A stretch of 64,000 nucleotides of DNA from Cepaea nemoralis (lineage: Eukaryota > Mollusca > Gastropoda > Stylommatophora > Helicidae): the NCBI GenBank assembly GCA_014155875.1, contig JACEFZ010026849.1:1-64000 (forward strand). The letters run 5' to 3'. Of this stretch, positions 1 to 11,106 are shown in pieces. The position numbers and the translations under genes are program-made. Position 1 is the stretch's first letter. Every line of letters begins with the position of its first letter. The notes under the pieces were generated by a model. It was not told the origin of the DNA. It saw only the letters and a program-made list of their open reading frames with translations, and did not search any database.

Positions 1-330
1 CGGATATGCTGCAAGATGTAGAAAAGAGTGCTTTGCTTTTACTTGTGTGGGGGAGGGGGAGAGGGGATCGAGTCTGTATGTGAGACTATAATGAGAGCAA
101 CTTTCTGCACATGTCTAATACATGATTAGGGTATTAAGAAGTGTTCCATCTTGTTTGAAAATCGTATCCTCAATGCGTAAATCACAGTTGTCGTTGTCCT
201 TGCTTCCTCCACACACTAGCACGCGCACACACTCTTGTCCTGGTTGATGCCAGATTAAAGCAGCGTATCTGGTGTGGACGCAGTGTCTGAGAGTGAGTAC
301 TAGCGATATATCTGGCAAGTGAGGCGGTCG
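1..330. other. Non-coding sequence, nothing recognised
   Basis: Mixed-composition sequence with a short G-rich run near position 50. I see no exon, promoter or known repeat. It probably belongs to an intron or the 5' flank of the PDZRN-like gene, which cannot be shown from this window. Confidence 0.4.
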
Positions 331-592
331 GAGTCAGGCACTTTTACTCAGTGTCAACCACACAGTTTCGCTCTGTGTAAACCACACAGTTTCGCTCTGT
401 CTAAACCACACAGTTTCGCACTGTGTAAACCACGCAGTTTTGCTCTGGGTAAACCACACAGTTTTGCTCAGTGTAAAGTACACGGTTTTAGCTCAGAGTG
501 TGTCAACCACACAGTTTTGCTCAGGGTAAACCACACAGTTTTGCTCAGTGTCAGCCACAGAGTTTTGCTCAGTGTCAACCACACAGTTTAAC
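331..592. repeat. 24-bp minisatellite, about 10 copies
   Basis: The core AAACCACACAGTTT recurs at 24-bp steps (for example from 357, 381 and 405), with CGCTCTG or TGCTCAG between cores. Some units carry small indels. The unit length is a multiple of three, so a short open frame results; it has no protein-like feature. Confidence 0.9.
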
Positions 593-718
593 TTTTAATT
601 TATTGGTCAATATCGTACCTGGAAATGTCCGGGTACCAGTGTTGGACTTAGTTTGCATGAGATTCCCTGTCAGTTGAAAGAGATCCCCACCCCGAATATT
701 ATTGGAGGAATTAAACGG

Positions 719-732
719 CCGTGCGCGCGCGC

Positions 733-767
<35 letters not shown>

Positions 768-768
768 C
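719..768. repeat. Alternating GC/GT purine-pyrimidine tract
   Basis: About 50 bp of strictly alternating purine-pyrimidine: (GC)n, then (GT)n, then (GC)n. Such tracts can adopt Z-DNA under negative supercoiling (general knowledge). No gene start is visible next to it. Confidence 0.85.
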
Positions 769-789
769 AGACTGTTCTGTTGTGTTCAG

Positions 790-890
790 ACCTTGCCTCC
801 CTCCTCTAGTTTTGTCTCGATCTCTTTCTCTCGATCTCTGTCTGCCTGTCCCTCTCAGTCTCTCTCACGATCTCTGTCTGTCTGTCTGTC

Positions 891-931
<41 letters not shown>

Positions 932-948
932 GTCTCGATCTCTGTCAG

Positions 949-995
<47 letters not shown>

Positions 996-1047
996 CGATC
1001 GCTGTCTGTCTGTTTCTCTGGATCTCTTGTCTGTCTGTCTATCTATA

Positions 1048-1118
<71 letters not shown>

Positions 1119-1535
1119 CCATCTCTGTCTGTTTCACTCGATCTATGTCTGTCTCTCCTCTCTCTCTCTCCTCTTTCTCTCTTACGATCACTGTCTGTCT
1201 CTCTCTGTGTCTCTTTGGATCTCTGTCTCTCTATGTCTGTCTTTCTCACCCTCTCTCTCGATCTCACTGTCTCTATCTCTCTCTCTCCCCCACTCTCTCC
1301 CCCTCTCTCCCTCTCTCTCTCTCCTTCTCTCTCTCTCCCTCTCTCCCTCCCTCTCTCTCTCTCTCACACACACACGATCTCTGTCTGTCTCTCTCTGTGC
1401 CGCTCTGGATCTCTGTCTCTCTCTATCTGTCTCTCTCACCCTCTCTCTCGATCACATTGTCTTTATCCCTCTTCCTCTCTCCCCTCTCTCCTTCCCTCTC
1501 CTCTCGCCCTCTCTCTCTCTCTCATATAAAAACAA
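790..1535. repeat. Pyrimidine-rich low-complexity block (TC, TCTG, GT)
   Basis: About 745 bp made almost entirely of TC and TCTG runs, with a (GT)n tract at 1083-1117 and short CA runs near 1370. It keeps frames open on both strands, giving Ser/Leu-rich or Arg/Glu-rich translations that are compositional artefacts. Confidence 0.9.
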
Positions 1536-1572
1536 AACCGTGCCCCGAGGCATTTCCCGGCTACAAGCCTGG

Positions 1573-1832
1573 CATGTGATAACACTATCACATTGTGTAA
1601 TCCTGGATATGATAACACTATCACATTGTGTAGTCCTGGATATGGTAACACTATCACATTGTGTAGTCCTGGATATGATAACACTATCGCATTGTGTAGT
1701 CCTGGATGTGATAACACTATCACATTGTGTAGTTCTGGATGTGATAACACTATCACATTGTGTAGTCCTGGATGTGATAACACTGTCACATTGTGTAGTC
1801 CTGGATGTGATAACACTATCACATTGTGCTTT
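1573..1832. repeat. 33-bp minisatellite, about 8 copies
   Basis: Units contain GATAACACTATCACATTGTG followed by TAGTCCTGGAT. The period of 33 bp (11 codons) keeps three frames open. Each unit holds the inverted pair GTGATA...TATCAC. Copies are 90 percent or more alike by eye. Confidence 0.9.
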
Positions 1833-2146
1833 CGCAAGCGACGAAACCGCACACAACCGAGCTTATGACATTCGCAACGCAGTTTTATCAGCGCAGTTCG
1901 TTATCAACTTCTCCGCTTCCCCTCCCCCATCTCATAAATCTACCAGAATGTCTGTCTATGACAATCCAGATCCCCTGTGGCTGTTGTGGCCAGGTGTATG
2001 TATCTGTCACATATTGCATCCATCAGCATTGTGGCCCACATCCCCGCCCCTTCACCGTACACTCCCCCATATAATCATCTTTTTTCTAGACATGTCTATT
2101 TTTACATGCCCAAAATATTTCATTTTGATATAATTAAATATAAACG
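1833..2146. other. Single-copy non-coding sequence
   Basis: I see no repeat, exon or RNA gene here; it ends in AT-rich sequence before a SINE. Confidence 0.4.
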
Positions 2147-2311
2147 GTCGGCGTGGCTGAGATGTTAACGTTCCTAAACTGCAGCTCCTGGTTCCGAAGT
2201 AGTTGGTTCGTTTCACACCGGTTATTTGCACTTAAATTTTGACGTCTTGTTCGGAAATCAATGGCAAACTACTGAGCATAAAATTGTTTGGTAAATTACA
2301 AACAGCCAATT
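2147..2311 (+). mobile_element. SINE-1 copy, degenerate
   Basis: It begins with a tRNA-like head (GGCGTGGCTGAGATGTTAAC) and then carries the SINE-1 central domain CAATGGCAAACTACTGAGC, shared with eleven other copies here. The 3' part is lost and is followed by a pure G run at 2312-2336. SINE-1 is my own label; no database name is claimed. Confidence 0.7.
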
Positions 2312-2336
2312 GGGGGGGGGGGGGGGGGGGGGGGGG
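2312..2336. repeat. Poly-G run of 25
   Basis: Uninterrupted G25 directly after the truncated SINE. It could form a G-quadruplex, or its length could be a sequencing or assembly artefact. Confidence 0.9.
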
Positions 2337-3210
2337 CGCTGGTGTGATGGCAACTTCCTGGAAAGAACACGCAGTTTCATGGTTAAACTTGCTTGTAAAG
2401 ATTTGGAACAAGACCTATGAAATCTCGCTTAAACGCACCATATGTAATCACATTTCCAACAACTCATTCTGCAGTGCCAGGTTAATTTTTTGCTGCACAA
2501 TGTATCGCCGCAAGCGCATTGATGCAATCGGTGTATAAATAAAGGAAGATTCATGCCTCAAGGAGTTGTCTTCTCGTGTCCTAAGAATCTGGAGCCCCGT
2601 AACATAACGAGGAAATGTTTATGTAGGACATATCGGCTTTTGTTAAAGTTCTGCCGGCTCCAAAATCGCCGTTGAAATTGATGCTTGGGATATCATGTTC
2701 ATGTTATGGTTTCTTTCCTCCCGTTATGAGAACATTTAATAAAACGTGATATGTTCGGATTGTCATTGTTTACTGAATGATTTTTTTTAATGAGCTGTAT
2801 GGGGAACATTGTGGATTCAGTTATGTGAATGTAGGTATTGTATGTGTTGTTACTGTATTAGTTTGTTAGATATGTTCTTATGAATCAATATGTCTGCCTG
2901 ATCACCGTGTTGTGAGTTGTGTCTGTCTTATTTCTATTTAGCTTTTGTGTTTGTTGAATAAATACTCAGTGAATGTTACTTTGTGAATCGTGGGCCATTT
3001 TGTACTTCTACATTAGTTTTTGAACACATATGTCTATTTTTATCATTAATTTATCATACATGTATCATACATGCCAATACATGCGGTGGGAACGATTAGT
3101 AGTATGACTCTTCGCTGGCTGTTGAATGAGGGACTGAGCACGTATGGGAATGTCCTGAGTACAGTGATGTCGGTTCTTAACTCAACTCAACATGCCAATA
3201 TGTAATTGTT
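2337..3210. other. AT-rich non-coding sequence
   Basis: No coding potential, RNA gene or familiar repeat seen over about 870 bp. Confidence 0.4.
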
Positions 3211-3214
3211 CATG

Positions 3215-3445
3215 TCTTCTTCTTCTTCTTCTTCTTCTTCTTCTTCTTCTTCTTCTTCTTCTTCTTCTTCTTCTTCTTCTTCTTCTTCTTCTTCTTCTTC
3301 TTCTTCTTCTTCTTCTTCTTCTTCTTCTTCTTCTTCTTCTTCTTCTTCTTCTTCTTCTTCTTCTTCTTCTTCTTCTTCTTCTTCTTCGTTTTCTTCTTCT
3401 TCTTCGTTTTCTTCTTCTTCTTCCTCCTCCTCCTCTTCTTCTCTC
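3215..3445. repeat. (TTC)n microsatellite, about 57 perfect units
   Basis: Perfect TTC units run from 3215 to 3387, then interrupted units (CGTT, TCC) to 3445. Long GAA/TTC tracts can form triplexes and slow transcription (known for the intronic repeat of human FXN). A SINE starts directly after it. Confidence 0.95.
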
Positions 3446-3447
3446 GA

Positions 3448-3732
3448 GGAAAGTGCCTCACACCTTGTTATTCACCTCAAAGGTTAATGTGTTCGACTTC
3501 GGTCTGCATTTGCGTACGGTTTGCTTTCAATAGACAGATTCCATCCAAGAAGGAAGGTACGGGTTCAACCTCACTCTGTTAGCTGCAAGAACTTTCCAGG
3601 GCTCACACCTGGGGTTCTAGACTGTCTTCTAAAGGATTCAACAACCAACCAAACAACCAACGAACCACCAAAAAAAAAAAAAGCCAACCAACCGAACAAC
3701 CAACCAAGCAACTAACCAACCAAACAACCTCT
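3448..3732 (+). mobile_element. SINE-4 copy with (AACC)n tail
   Basis: The body contains a B-box-like GGGTTCAACCTCAC and the segment TAGCTGCAAGAACTT, both shared in inverted orientation with 7999-8145. The part at 3448-3560 also matches 46467-46600. The 3' end runs into an AACCA/CCAA simple repeat (3645-3732), which seems to be the element's own tail. Confidence 0.65.
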
Positions 3733-4029
3733 ATCTATCCGTGGGTAGGTCTTCAATCCAAACAATTTTGCCAGGGTTGAAGCTTGTAGGCCTACTCTTT
3801 GTGGTGTCTAACTGCCGTGGGATTTACAAACTTTGCAACTTACACACGGAGTTTTCCATGTTTCGCAATTATACTTGAGAACTAGATGTTTGATTCCACT
3901 ATCCAAGAGATCAGACAGCGTGTAGCATCAATAAATGCATATCATCCTTGGGGGAACAAAACTATTAGCCCTGTTCTGGAGGAGAGCGTTGTACCTTATG
4001 AGCCAGTGATGTTTGTCACAGCTCCCCAC

Positions 4030-4530
4030 TCATCATCATCATCATCATCATCATCATCTTCCACTTCTGCCGTCAAGCGTCGTGGGGAGGAATAATTTAT
4101 GTTCCAACGCCCAGTGGGCGGCACTGGATAGTGTCATTCCGTGTGGTTGTGTCTTTGATGTCGTCAATCCATTTTCTTCTTGGACGTCCTCGTGGTCTCG
4201 TCGCAGATGATCTTTGATGTAAAGCCAGTGATGGTAGGTGCTGGTGTTGCATTCTAACGACATGGCCAAACCACTTGATCTTCTGTCTTTCAATAAATGT
4301 GGCACAAAGTGTTGACCCCACAGTCTGTCTGATAATAGCATTTCTTCCTCCGTCTCGGATTGTTAAGTTGGCAGCTCTCCTCAGGCATCTCATTTCGCAG
4401 GTGTTGATTTTGCGAAGGTGTAACTTGGATAAAGTCCAGGTTTGAGATTGGTAGCATAGGGTTGTTGTGAATATGCTGTTTATTATCTGTTGTTTTGCGG
4501 ACATGGGTATATTTGGATGTTTCAGTAAGG
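4030..4530 (-). pseudogene. LINE 3' fragment: C-terminal end of a reverse-transcriptase polyprotein
   Basis: Minus-strand translation from 4504 gives about 135 residues with the usual non-LTR retrotransposon C-terminus: INTCEMRCLRRAA, IRQTVG, WFGHVVRM and RPRGRPRRKWIDDIK. The catalytic RT domain is missing, so this is a 5'-truncated copy. Its 3' end runs into a (GAT)n tail, seen as (ATC)n at 4029-4057 on the + strand. The clade (RTE or CR1-like) cannot be decided from this part. It is not a host gene. Confidence 0.85.
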
Positions 4531-4565
4531 GTGGTAGTTAATATGTAAGTGCACCAGAACCACTA

Positions 4566-5052
4566 ATAGTCTGATAGTTCTCTTCTGAATACAGCATCAA
4601 CTCTAATAGTCCACTAATTCTAACAATACAGCATCAGCCCTAATAGCCCAATAATTCTAATAATACAACATCAACCCTAATAGTCCAATAATTCTAACAA
4701 TACAGCATCAGCCCTAATAGCCCAATAATTCTAATAATACAACATCAACCCTAATAGTCCACTAATTCTAACAATACAGCATCAGCCCTAATAGCCCAAT
4801 AATTCTAATAATACAACATCAACCCTAATAGTCCAATAATTCTAACAATACAGCATCAGCCCTAATAGCCCAATAATTCTAATAATACAACATCAACCCT
4901 AATAGTCCACTAATTCTAACAATTACAGCATCAGCCCTAATAGCCCAATAATTCTAATAATACAACATCAACCCTAATAGACCAATAATTATAACAATAC
5001 AACATCAACCCTAATAGCCCAATAATTCTAATAATACAACATCAACAATAAA
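4566..5052. repeat. 36-bp minisatellite with 72-bp higher-order unit
   Basis: About 13 units built on CTAATAGCCCAATAATTC plus an ATAATACAACATCAAC half. Two variants (AGCCC/TAATAATACAAC and AGTCC/TAACAATACAGC) alternate, giving a 72-bp higher-order period for most of the array. Confidence 0.9.
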
Positions 5053-5074
5053 AGTAAGAAGGCTGTCGTAGTAT

Positions 5075-5360
5075 TTGTCATACATATGTTCAACGTATCG
5101 TACACTTCACTATTACTTTATCGTACACTTCATTCAACATATAATTATCATACATTTCAATATACAATGTATCATGCATTTTCCCTGCTTTTCACTATGT
5201 TCAACATATTGTACACTTCACTATACATTTACCATACATTTCAGTATGCATTTATCATACATGTATCATACATTTCAATATATACCTTATGATAAAATGA
5301 TGCTTAACGTACCCTCCACTTAATCATTAAAGTATCGTCCATTTCAACGTATAGGTTATC
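5075..5360. repeat. Degenerate AT-rich tandem repeat
   Basis: Loose repetition of ATCATACATTTCA, GTACACTTCACTAT and TTCAACATAT. It is too diverged for a firm period. Confidence 0.55.
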
Positions 5361-6671
5361 ATGAAATTCAGTTCAGCACCATGGTACACGTCATCATTAA
5401 CGTATTATACATTTAATCCCACAAGTGATTTCCTATTGGTGTCATGTTTACTGTTTCTACTTTAACCATTAGCAGGCATTTACTTTAGCAACATCGCTAC
5501 TTTATAATCATCTTTACTTTACCATGAACTTAAATCTTGCAACATATTTATAGCTTCTTCGCATTTCACCTTGTTAACAGCTTCAGTGCAGTCAAAATAG
5601 AAACAGCACAAATGACATCTTGTTACCACGGCGTCACAATAACAACAATGTGCTAATCTGATGGCTATTATGCTCACAGGCGGTCCCTGGCTTTCTGCAC
5701 TTCTTGTGTGCGTGTCTTTTCATCCGTAATCTGCTCGCAGGTTTAGCACTACAGGTTTCTGTGATCACCGCTGAACGTGCATGATGCATGCTGGAAAGCA
5801 CAATTACATTTGGTGATTTCTAAGAGCAGTTTTATTGTTGTTATCAATTGACTTTAACACAACCTCGGGTAAATTCTTTGGCGTATTTAAACTCGGTTAG
5901 CCTCAATTTCGAGAAGATATTTGCAAGCCTTCAAGAATACAGTATTTCGATTATACCATTCCACCTACCCCGTTCAACCTCATAGATAAGTTATATTACA
6001 GTTCATTCCTTGCTCAGATTAATATACATGCGACTCAATCAGCCACAAATATCTGCTGACCACGATTGTACTCACACTAGATATTAATGTGAAGATGATT
6101 GTTGTCCAAAGAGGGTAATGGCTTGAGTGAAGAGAATACAGTAATTGTTACTCGCCTTTATATGCTGGGCCGGAGTCTGGGACCTAGGACAGTGAACACA
6201 GTATCACAATTCTGCCTACAGGGTTCGAAACTTGGCGCAAGCGATATGTAAGCAGATCGCCTTGCGTTGAATTTCGCTATAGTATGAGCGTCTATCGTGG
6301 AGAAAGCGTTGAATGTAAAATGGCCTAGAAATTTACAGTTACACATAATGCTTGGGTGGATTGTGACGTCATGTAAAGGACATACAACTATATGTTTATG
6401 TATTGAACTGTTTCCTGGTTGTCAGCATCATCATGTATCAGGTCCTAGGAGGTCCCTTTCAGAACGTCGCCCTCATCACGGTCCGTCGAACAGTTTCTCT
6501 GTTTGGCCACTATCCATCCACATGCGCCCTCATGCTCAAGGTGTCTGTAATGCCCTGTGTCCATCTTCATGCTGGTTCATTTGTTCAAGAATACTCCTTT
6601 TATACTCGACCTTGTTAACTTCAGTTTCCTTGTGAGAAGCAACACACCTCGATAATAACAGAGCCTGGCCA
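5361..6671. other. Non-coding sequence, mostly unique
   Basis: No exon seen. A short stretch at about 6440-6495 (CCCTTTCAGAACGTCGCCCT) resembles 11885-11940 and is probably a small dispersed repeat. Confidence 0.4.
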
Positions 6672-6790
6672 GCTTAATTAGTCGCTACGGCATAGTTATT
6701 AGTGCACTTACATTAAATACAGTGTGCCGGTTCAAGCCCCTGCAGTGGTAGGATTTGTGGTGTAATCAGTATTGTTCTGCAGTCAGCCCA
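6672..6790 (+). mobile_element. tRNA-like SINE head
   Basis: TAGTCGCTACGGCATAG resembles an A-box region. About 45 bp later CCGGTTCAAGCCCC is a good pol III B-box. No real tRNA cloverleaf can be closed, so I read it as a decayed SINE head. Confidence 0.45.
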
Positions 6791-7394
6791 GCCTCGGAAG
6801 ATGGGAACGAAATAGTTGTAGAGATTGCCTAGGAAGGAAATGCGAGGAAGGGAACTAGTCAACTCACGCCCTCCCCCTCCCTACCTCGTTATGCTGGGAT
6901 CTTGTGCTTGTGAAGGTGTAACACTTTAAACTCTGCAGCTGTATCTTCCATGGAATTACCATCGGCTTGTTAACTTTAGCAACAGAGTAGGCGAATGAGA
7001 GAGAGGAAGACAGAGACAAAGACATGTGTGGAAACTTTAAACAGCTGCGCAACCAATAATAATAAAAGTAACACCAGTGTCATGGACATATCAGTTGACA
7101 GCGAGGATTAAAGAGTCATCGTCACCAATGCCAGCACTGAACCAGACACATTAGGAAGAAGCATGGGCAGTATGTAAAAGTAGTATCTGAATATGTTGCA
7201 TTCACGGTGTAGAGCGGACGCCTGAGTGTAACGGTTAGAGTGTTACGCTAAGAATTGTATGAGCGTGGTCGAATAAGGAGGATCTGATGTCATCTCTTTA
7301 AGTTTGCTGCGAGAGGGAAAGACTGCAAAAAATGAATACAAAATGTGGTGATCCTAACACTTCACATACTGTGGTGATCCTAACACTTCACATA
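6791..7394. other. Non-coding sequence
   Basis: Nothing recognised except a weak tRNA-like stretch near 7210-7290 and a 27-bp direct duplication (GTGGTGATCCTAACACTTCA) at about 7345-7397. Confidence 0.4.
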
Positions 7395-7397
7395 CTG

Positions 7398-7605
7398 TAA
7401 AGATCTCCATGGCGAAGTGATTAAGCCGTCTGCCTTGCAATTCGAAGGTTGTGCCTTCGATTCCGGATTCCTATCACTCTCAGAGACTGCTGGGGGTTGT
7501 CGCTGGAAGTACGGAGTTCGTAATTTGTAAGACTCCTTTGGCAGACCACCCTGCGGAAATGGGCCCAGCTATATGGGTTAAACCCGGTGCGATGAAATGA
7601 TACTC
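7398..7605 (+). mobile_element. tRNA-derived SINE
   Basis: The head looks strongly tRNA-like: TCCATGGCGAAGTGATTAAG as A-box region and GTGCCTTCGATTCCGG as B-box about 50 bp later. The body ends with TGGGTTAAACCCGGTGCGAT. Unlike the other SINE families it occurs once here. A functional tRNA is unlikely because the acceptor stem does not pair. Confidence 0.6.
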
Positions 7606-7712
7606 TTGCTGTGAAACGTCACATACCCACAGTAGATTCCTACTACGTCACTAGTTTTAGGGAGGAAACATTAGTGCGTTCATGATAAACTGAGCCGCTG
7701 TTATTGATTAAC

Positions 7713-8145
7713 TCGTATATTGGTTGGTTGTGTGGTTGGTTGGTTCGATGGTTGGTTTGTTGGTTGGTTGTTTGGTTGTTCGGATGCTTGTATCGTTGGT
7801 TGGTTGGTTGGTTGTTTGGTCGGCTAGTTGCATGGTTGGTTGTTCGGTTGTTCGTTTGGTTGGTTCGTTGGTTGGTTGTTTGGTCGGTTAGTTGCTTAGT
7901 TGTTCGGATGGTTGTATCGTTGGTTGGTTGTTTGGTCGGCTAGTTGCATGGTTGGTTGTTGGGTTGGTAGATTGATTGTTTGGTTAGTTGGTTGTTGCAT
8001 CCTCTAGAAGAGACAGTCTAGACTCCCAGGTGTGAGCCCTGCTAAGTTCTTGCAGCTATCAGAGTGAGGTTGAACCCGCACCCTCCTCCCGACCCAGTAC
8101 TAATGTACCATCTCCACGGAACAGTGGTGACGAGCTCTCTTTTAT
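7713..8145 (-). mobile_element. SINE-4 copy with expanded (GGTT)n tail
   Basis: On the minus strand, 8145-7999 matches the 3448-3640 element (GGGTTCAACCTCAC, TAGCTGCAAGAACTT, GGGCTCACACCTGGG, TCTAGACTGTCT). Its tail is expanded to about 280 bp of GGTT/TTGG variants (7713-7995). Two copies ending in the same tetranucleotide show that the tail belongs to the element. Confidence 0.7.
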
Positions 8146-8690
8146 TTGAAAGGTCCATTATTGTAAAATAGCAAGTGCACTGAATAGAAATAATTACTTA
8201 AAGTTTGCTTGAGCCTGACAGTGCGCGCGCACATTCGCCGTATCTAAGTAGCATTGAAAGATGTTTATTGGCGATAAAGCAGTTTCCCCAAAATCTCTCA
8301 GCATTTTTTCATGCGTGTCTTAATTTTACGGCTATTTTAATTGTTTTATTTTGTTTTAAAAAAAACCTGAAGCCGTGTTTACTTTAACCCTTTACATTAA
8401 CTGTCTATTTCTTACATCAACATTCAAAACCCGGCCATCGCGGAATTATTTTTTGTTTCATTGGAGGCTAATGTAGCAGGTTTTCTGATGAACAGCTCTG
8501 GTAGTTAGTGTCAGAATATGATCTGGCGCAGATGAGGCGGTAAACACATTACCAATTAGAATGCCACTTATCACTGTATTGAATCCCGCAAATTGTTTAC
8601 TTTCTGCAGACCATAAAAATCGCACATGTCAATTGCCGCGAAAAGTTTAGAACTCTGGATCTGGTTTCAAACTTAAATACATGCCTCTCT
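8146..8690. other. AT-rich non-coding sequence
   Basis: No feature seen. Confidence 0.4.
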
Positions 8691-8696
8691 CCCACC

Positions 8697-8697
<1 letters not shown>

Positions 8698-8787
<90 letters not shown>

Positions 8788-8922
8788 CTCTCTCTCTGTT
8801 TGATTTGTCTTTCTTTCTTTATCTTGCCGCTCCTCTGAAGCTGTCTTGTTATTTTTGTTCCATCTATCTGTCTGTCCCTCTGTCTTACTGCTTCCCCTCT
8901 CTGACGATATTTTTGCTACTTT

Positions 8923-8995
<73 letters not shown>
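8698..8995. repeat. Two (CT)n microsatellites
   Basis: CT dinucleotide runs at 8698-8782 and 8926-8995, separated by about 140 bp of pyrimidine-rich sequence. Confidence 0.95.
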
Positions 8996-9000
<5 letters not shown>

Positions 9001-9279
9001 TATGTGCGTGAATGCGCGATATCTCTTCACCTCACCCCATCTCAGTTAACTGACAAGAATAAAACAGCCAGCGTCAGCAACGCCATGTTTCTAATCGTCT
9101 ATCCAAAAGGTAAAGAGAACATTCACCATCCCCATCCCCTGGTGAAATATCAGGAATCTGGTACTAGGCATTTATGTCAGTGACCAGAAAGAACTCAAAG
9201 GTGACTAGGTCTGCCAGTAGCAGATCCTGTCACATTACTTCCTCAAAAATATGAAATAACTATTGTATAAAGCTGGGTC

Positions 9280-9392
9280 GATGTCGTAACTAATAGGTGA
9301 CAATTCCACACCGAGGAGGATTTGAACCCAGACCCTCGGGATCGACATGAGAGAGTGCACGCCCCTGAACGTCACCACGACTTCCCTGTTGA
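9280..9392 (-). mobile_element. tRNA-like SINE head, minus strand
   Basis: Read on the minus strand, TCGTGGTGACGTTCAGGGG serves as the A-box region and GTCTGGGTTCAAATCCTCC as a near-perfect B-box. No matching 3' body was identified. Confidence 0.5.
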
Positions 9393-9514
9393 CTATAGTA
9401 CACATTTTTCACACGTGTCCACCCTGAGCGGAACTTTCAAAATGAACATCCGCTGACACTATCTGAACCTTACATTGACAAGAAATCACACCAGAGGCAC
9501 ACACACACACACAT

Positions 9515-9850
9515 ACATCAACCCACGTAATGGACAGACCAGAACAGGTCATTCTTCTGCGCCTCAGAACAGGACACAATAGATTACGCAACTACATGTA
9601 TACAAAATTCAAGATTGGTGACTCAGCCATGTGCACATGTGGTTTGGCGTCGCAGACAGCAGAACACATACTCCAGGATTGCCCAAACTACAACATATCC
9701 AGACGAACCTTCTGGCCTAGAGAGACGACAGTGGAAGATAAACTCTATGGACCGCTGAGTGAACTAAAAAAGACTGTTAGATTCATACAAGAGACAACAT
9801 TGCAGTTATAAACATATTTCAGGTGAACGAAAGAAGAAGAAGAAGAAACC
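9515..9850 (+). pseudogene. LINE 3' end encoding a CCHC-like C-terminus
   Basis: From 9530 about 93 residues read LLRLRTGHNRLRNYMY, then C-x-C-x8-H-x4-C (CTCGLASQTAEHILQDCP), then a short tail before the stop. This is the typical C-terminus of LINEs that carry a zinc-knuckle-like motif after the RT/RNase H part. The rest of the element is absent (5' truncation). The 3' end runs into AAGAAGAAGAAGAAGAA at 9831-9847. It is a retrotransposon relic, not a host gene. Confidence 0.8.
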
Positions 9851-9934
9851 CACAGCAGTGCATCAATGGCTGAATATGTTAACTGCAACGAATCGTATGC
9901 TTGTATTTGGATTGTCTCCTAGTTATAAATCGAA

Positions 9935-10270
9935 TCTATTCTTGTCTTTTAACCGTCTCGCTATAACAACGTAGAAACGGAATCTTGTCTTTTAATTGTC
10001 TCGCCAAAACAACATAGAAACAGAATCTGATCTTTTAATTGTGTCGCTACAACAATATAGAAAGGACAATCTTGTCTTTTAACTGTCTCGCCACAACAAC
10101 ATAGCAGCCGTATATTGTTTTTCAATTGTCTCCCCACATCGAAACCAAAACTTGCATCTTCTCGCTAGAATATAGAAATCCACATTTTTTGTGTGTACCT
10201 ATATTGGATTTTACTGCTAACATAATATAAAAGCCACGCCTTTGTTTGTCAATTAAAATTCTCGTCACAA
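9935..10270. repeat. About 43-bp degenerate minisatellite
   Basis: Units start TTGTCTTTTAAC(C/T)GTCTCGC and continue with ACAACA(A/T)AGAAAC. Six to seven copies become increasingly diverged and truncated towards 10270. Confidence 0.75.
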
Positions 10271-10527
10271 CAACATTGGGACCAAATATGTGCGTGTGTT
10301 CATATCATCTCGCTGTATTTATCGATGCCCCCTTGTGCCGTTTCACTTGGGAACCGCCGGTCTAGAGTTGGAAACACGCCGGAATTACCCCCCTCATTTC
10401 GCCAACTGTTCGTGTTTTTAACGCTTTCAGAAAACAGCTTATTCAGCGGATTCGGTTTTATTCACAAATAGAAACAATGACGGTGACAGACATGGACAGG
10501 TGTGAAAATTTTTTTTTGGTTTGTTTT

Positions 10528-10756
10528 GTTCGTATATCCATTACAGGACATCGCTGTCAACATCAGCGTCTTTCAGCTGATTATTGATTTCTTGGCAAGA
10601 TTACGCTCAGTAGTTTGCCATTGCTTTCTGAGCGACCGGCTCACATACCCCGTAACTTATCGACCTTGCTAGAACCGCCACCGATTCTCGCGCACGTCAC
10701 GTTACTCGCGAGAGTATACGGGATTACGGAGAAAGTCGTAACACCGGCGGTGTAAC
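10528..10756 (-). mobile_element. SINE-1 copy, CTCGCGAG head variant
   Basis: Reverse-complement SINE-1: 3' end ATCCATTACAGGACATCGC, central domain TCAGTAGTTTGCCATTGC, then the variant head with CGTCACGTTACTCGCGAGAG. Copies at 10843, 45466 and 60939 share this head. Confidence 0.85.
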
Positions 10757-10777
10757 AATAACATACCATAAACTATC

Positions 10778-10781
<4 letters not shown>

Positions 10782-10842
<61 letters not shown>
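10782..10842. repeat. (TA)n followed by poly-T
   Basis: TA repeat at 10782-10814, then about 28 T, lying between two SINE-1 copies in the same orientation. Confidence 0.9.
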
Positions 10843-11080
10843 CCCGCGTTTCCATCCTGTTTCAGGATATTGCGGTCAACACCAGCTCTTTCAGCTGTAT
10901 GTTGATTTCCTAGGCTAGATTACGCTCATCAGCACGCCACGACTTTCTGAGCGACCGGCTCCATACTCTCAAAAGTCACTTTTGCGATTCGAACCACTGC
11001 TAATTCTCGTCGCGTCACGTGACGAGAGTATTCGGGGTTAGCGGAGAAAGCTGCTAACTCCTCGGCCACGGAGCCGGCTT
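10843..11080 (-). mobile_element. SINE-1 copy, CTCGCGAG-type head
   Basis: It runs from CCATCCTGTTTCAGGATATT to the head end GGCCACGGAGCCGGC. The B-box region GCGATTCGAACCACTGC is intact in reverse orientation. It is flanked by TA repeats on both sides (10782-10814 and 11080-11106). Confidence 0.85.
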
Positions 11081-11106
11081 ATATATATATATATAATATA
11101 TATATA

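Noticed and set aside
790..1535. Ser/Leu-rich membrane-like protein
   Set aside because: It follows from TC/TCTG low-complexity sequence; no other coding evidence.
3215..3445. Poly-Ser or poly-Leu coding region
   Set aside because: Pure TTC microsatellite; all frames are trivially open.
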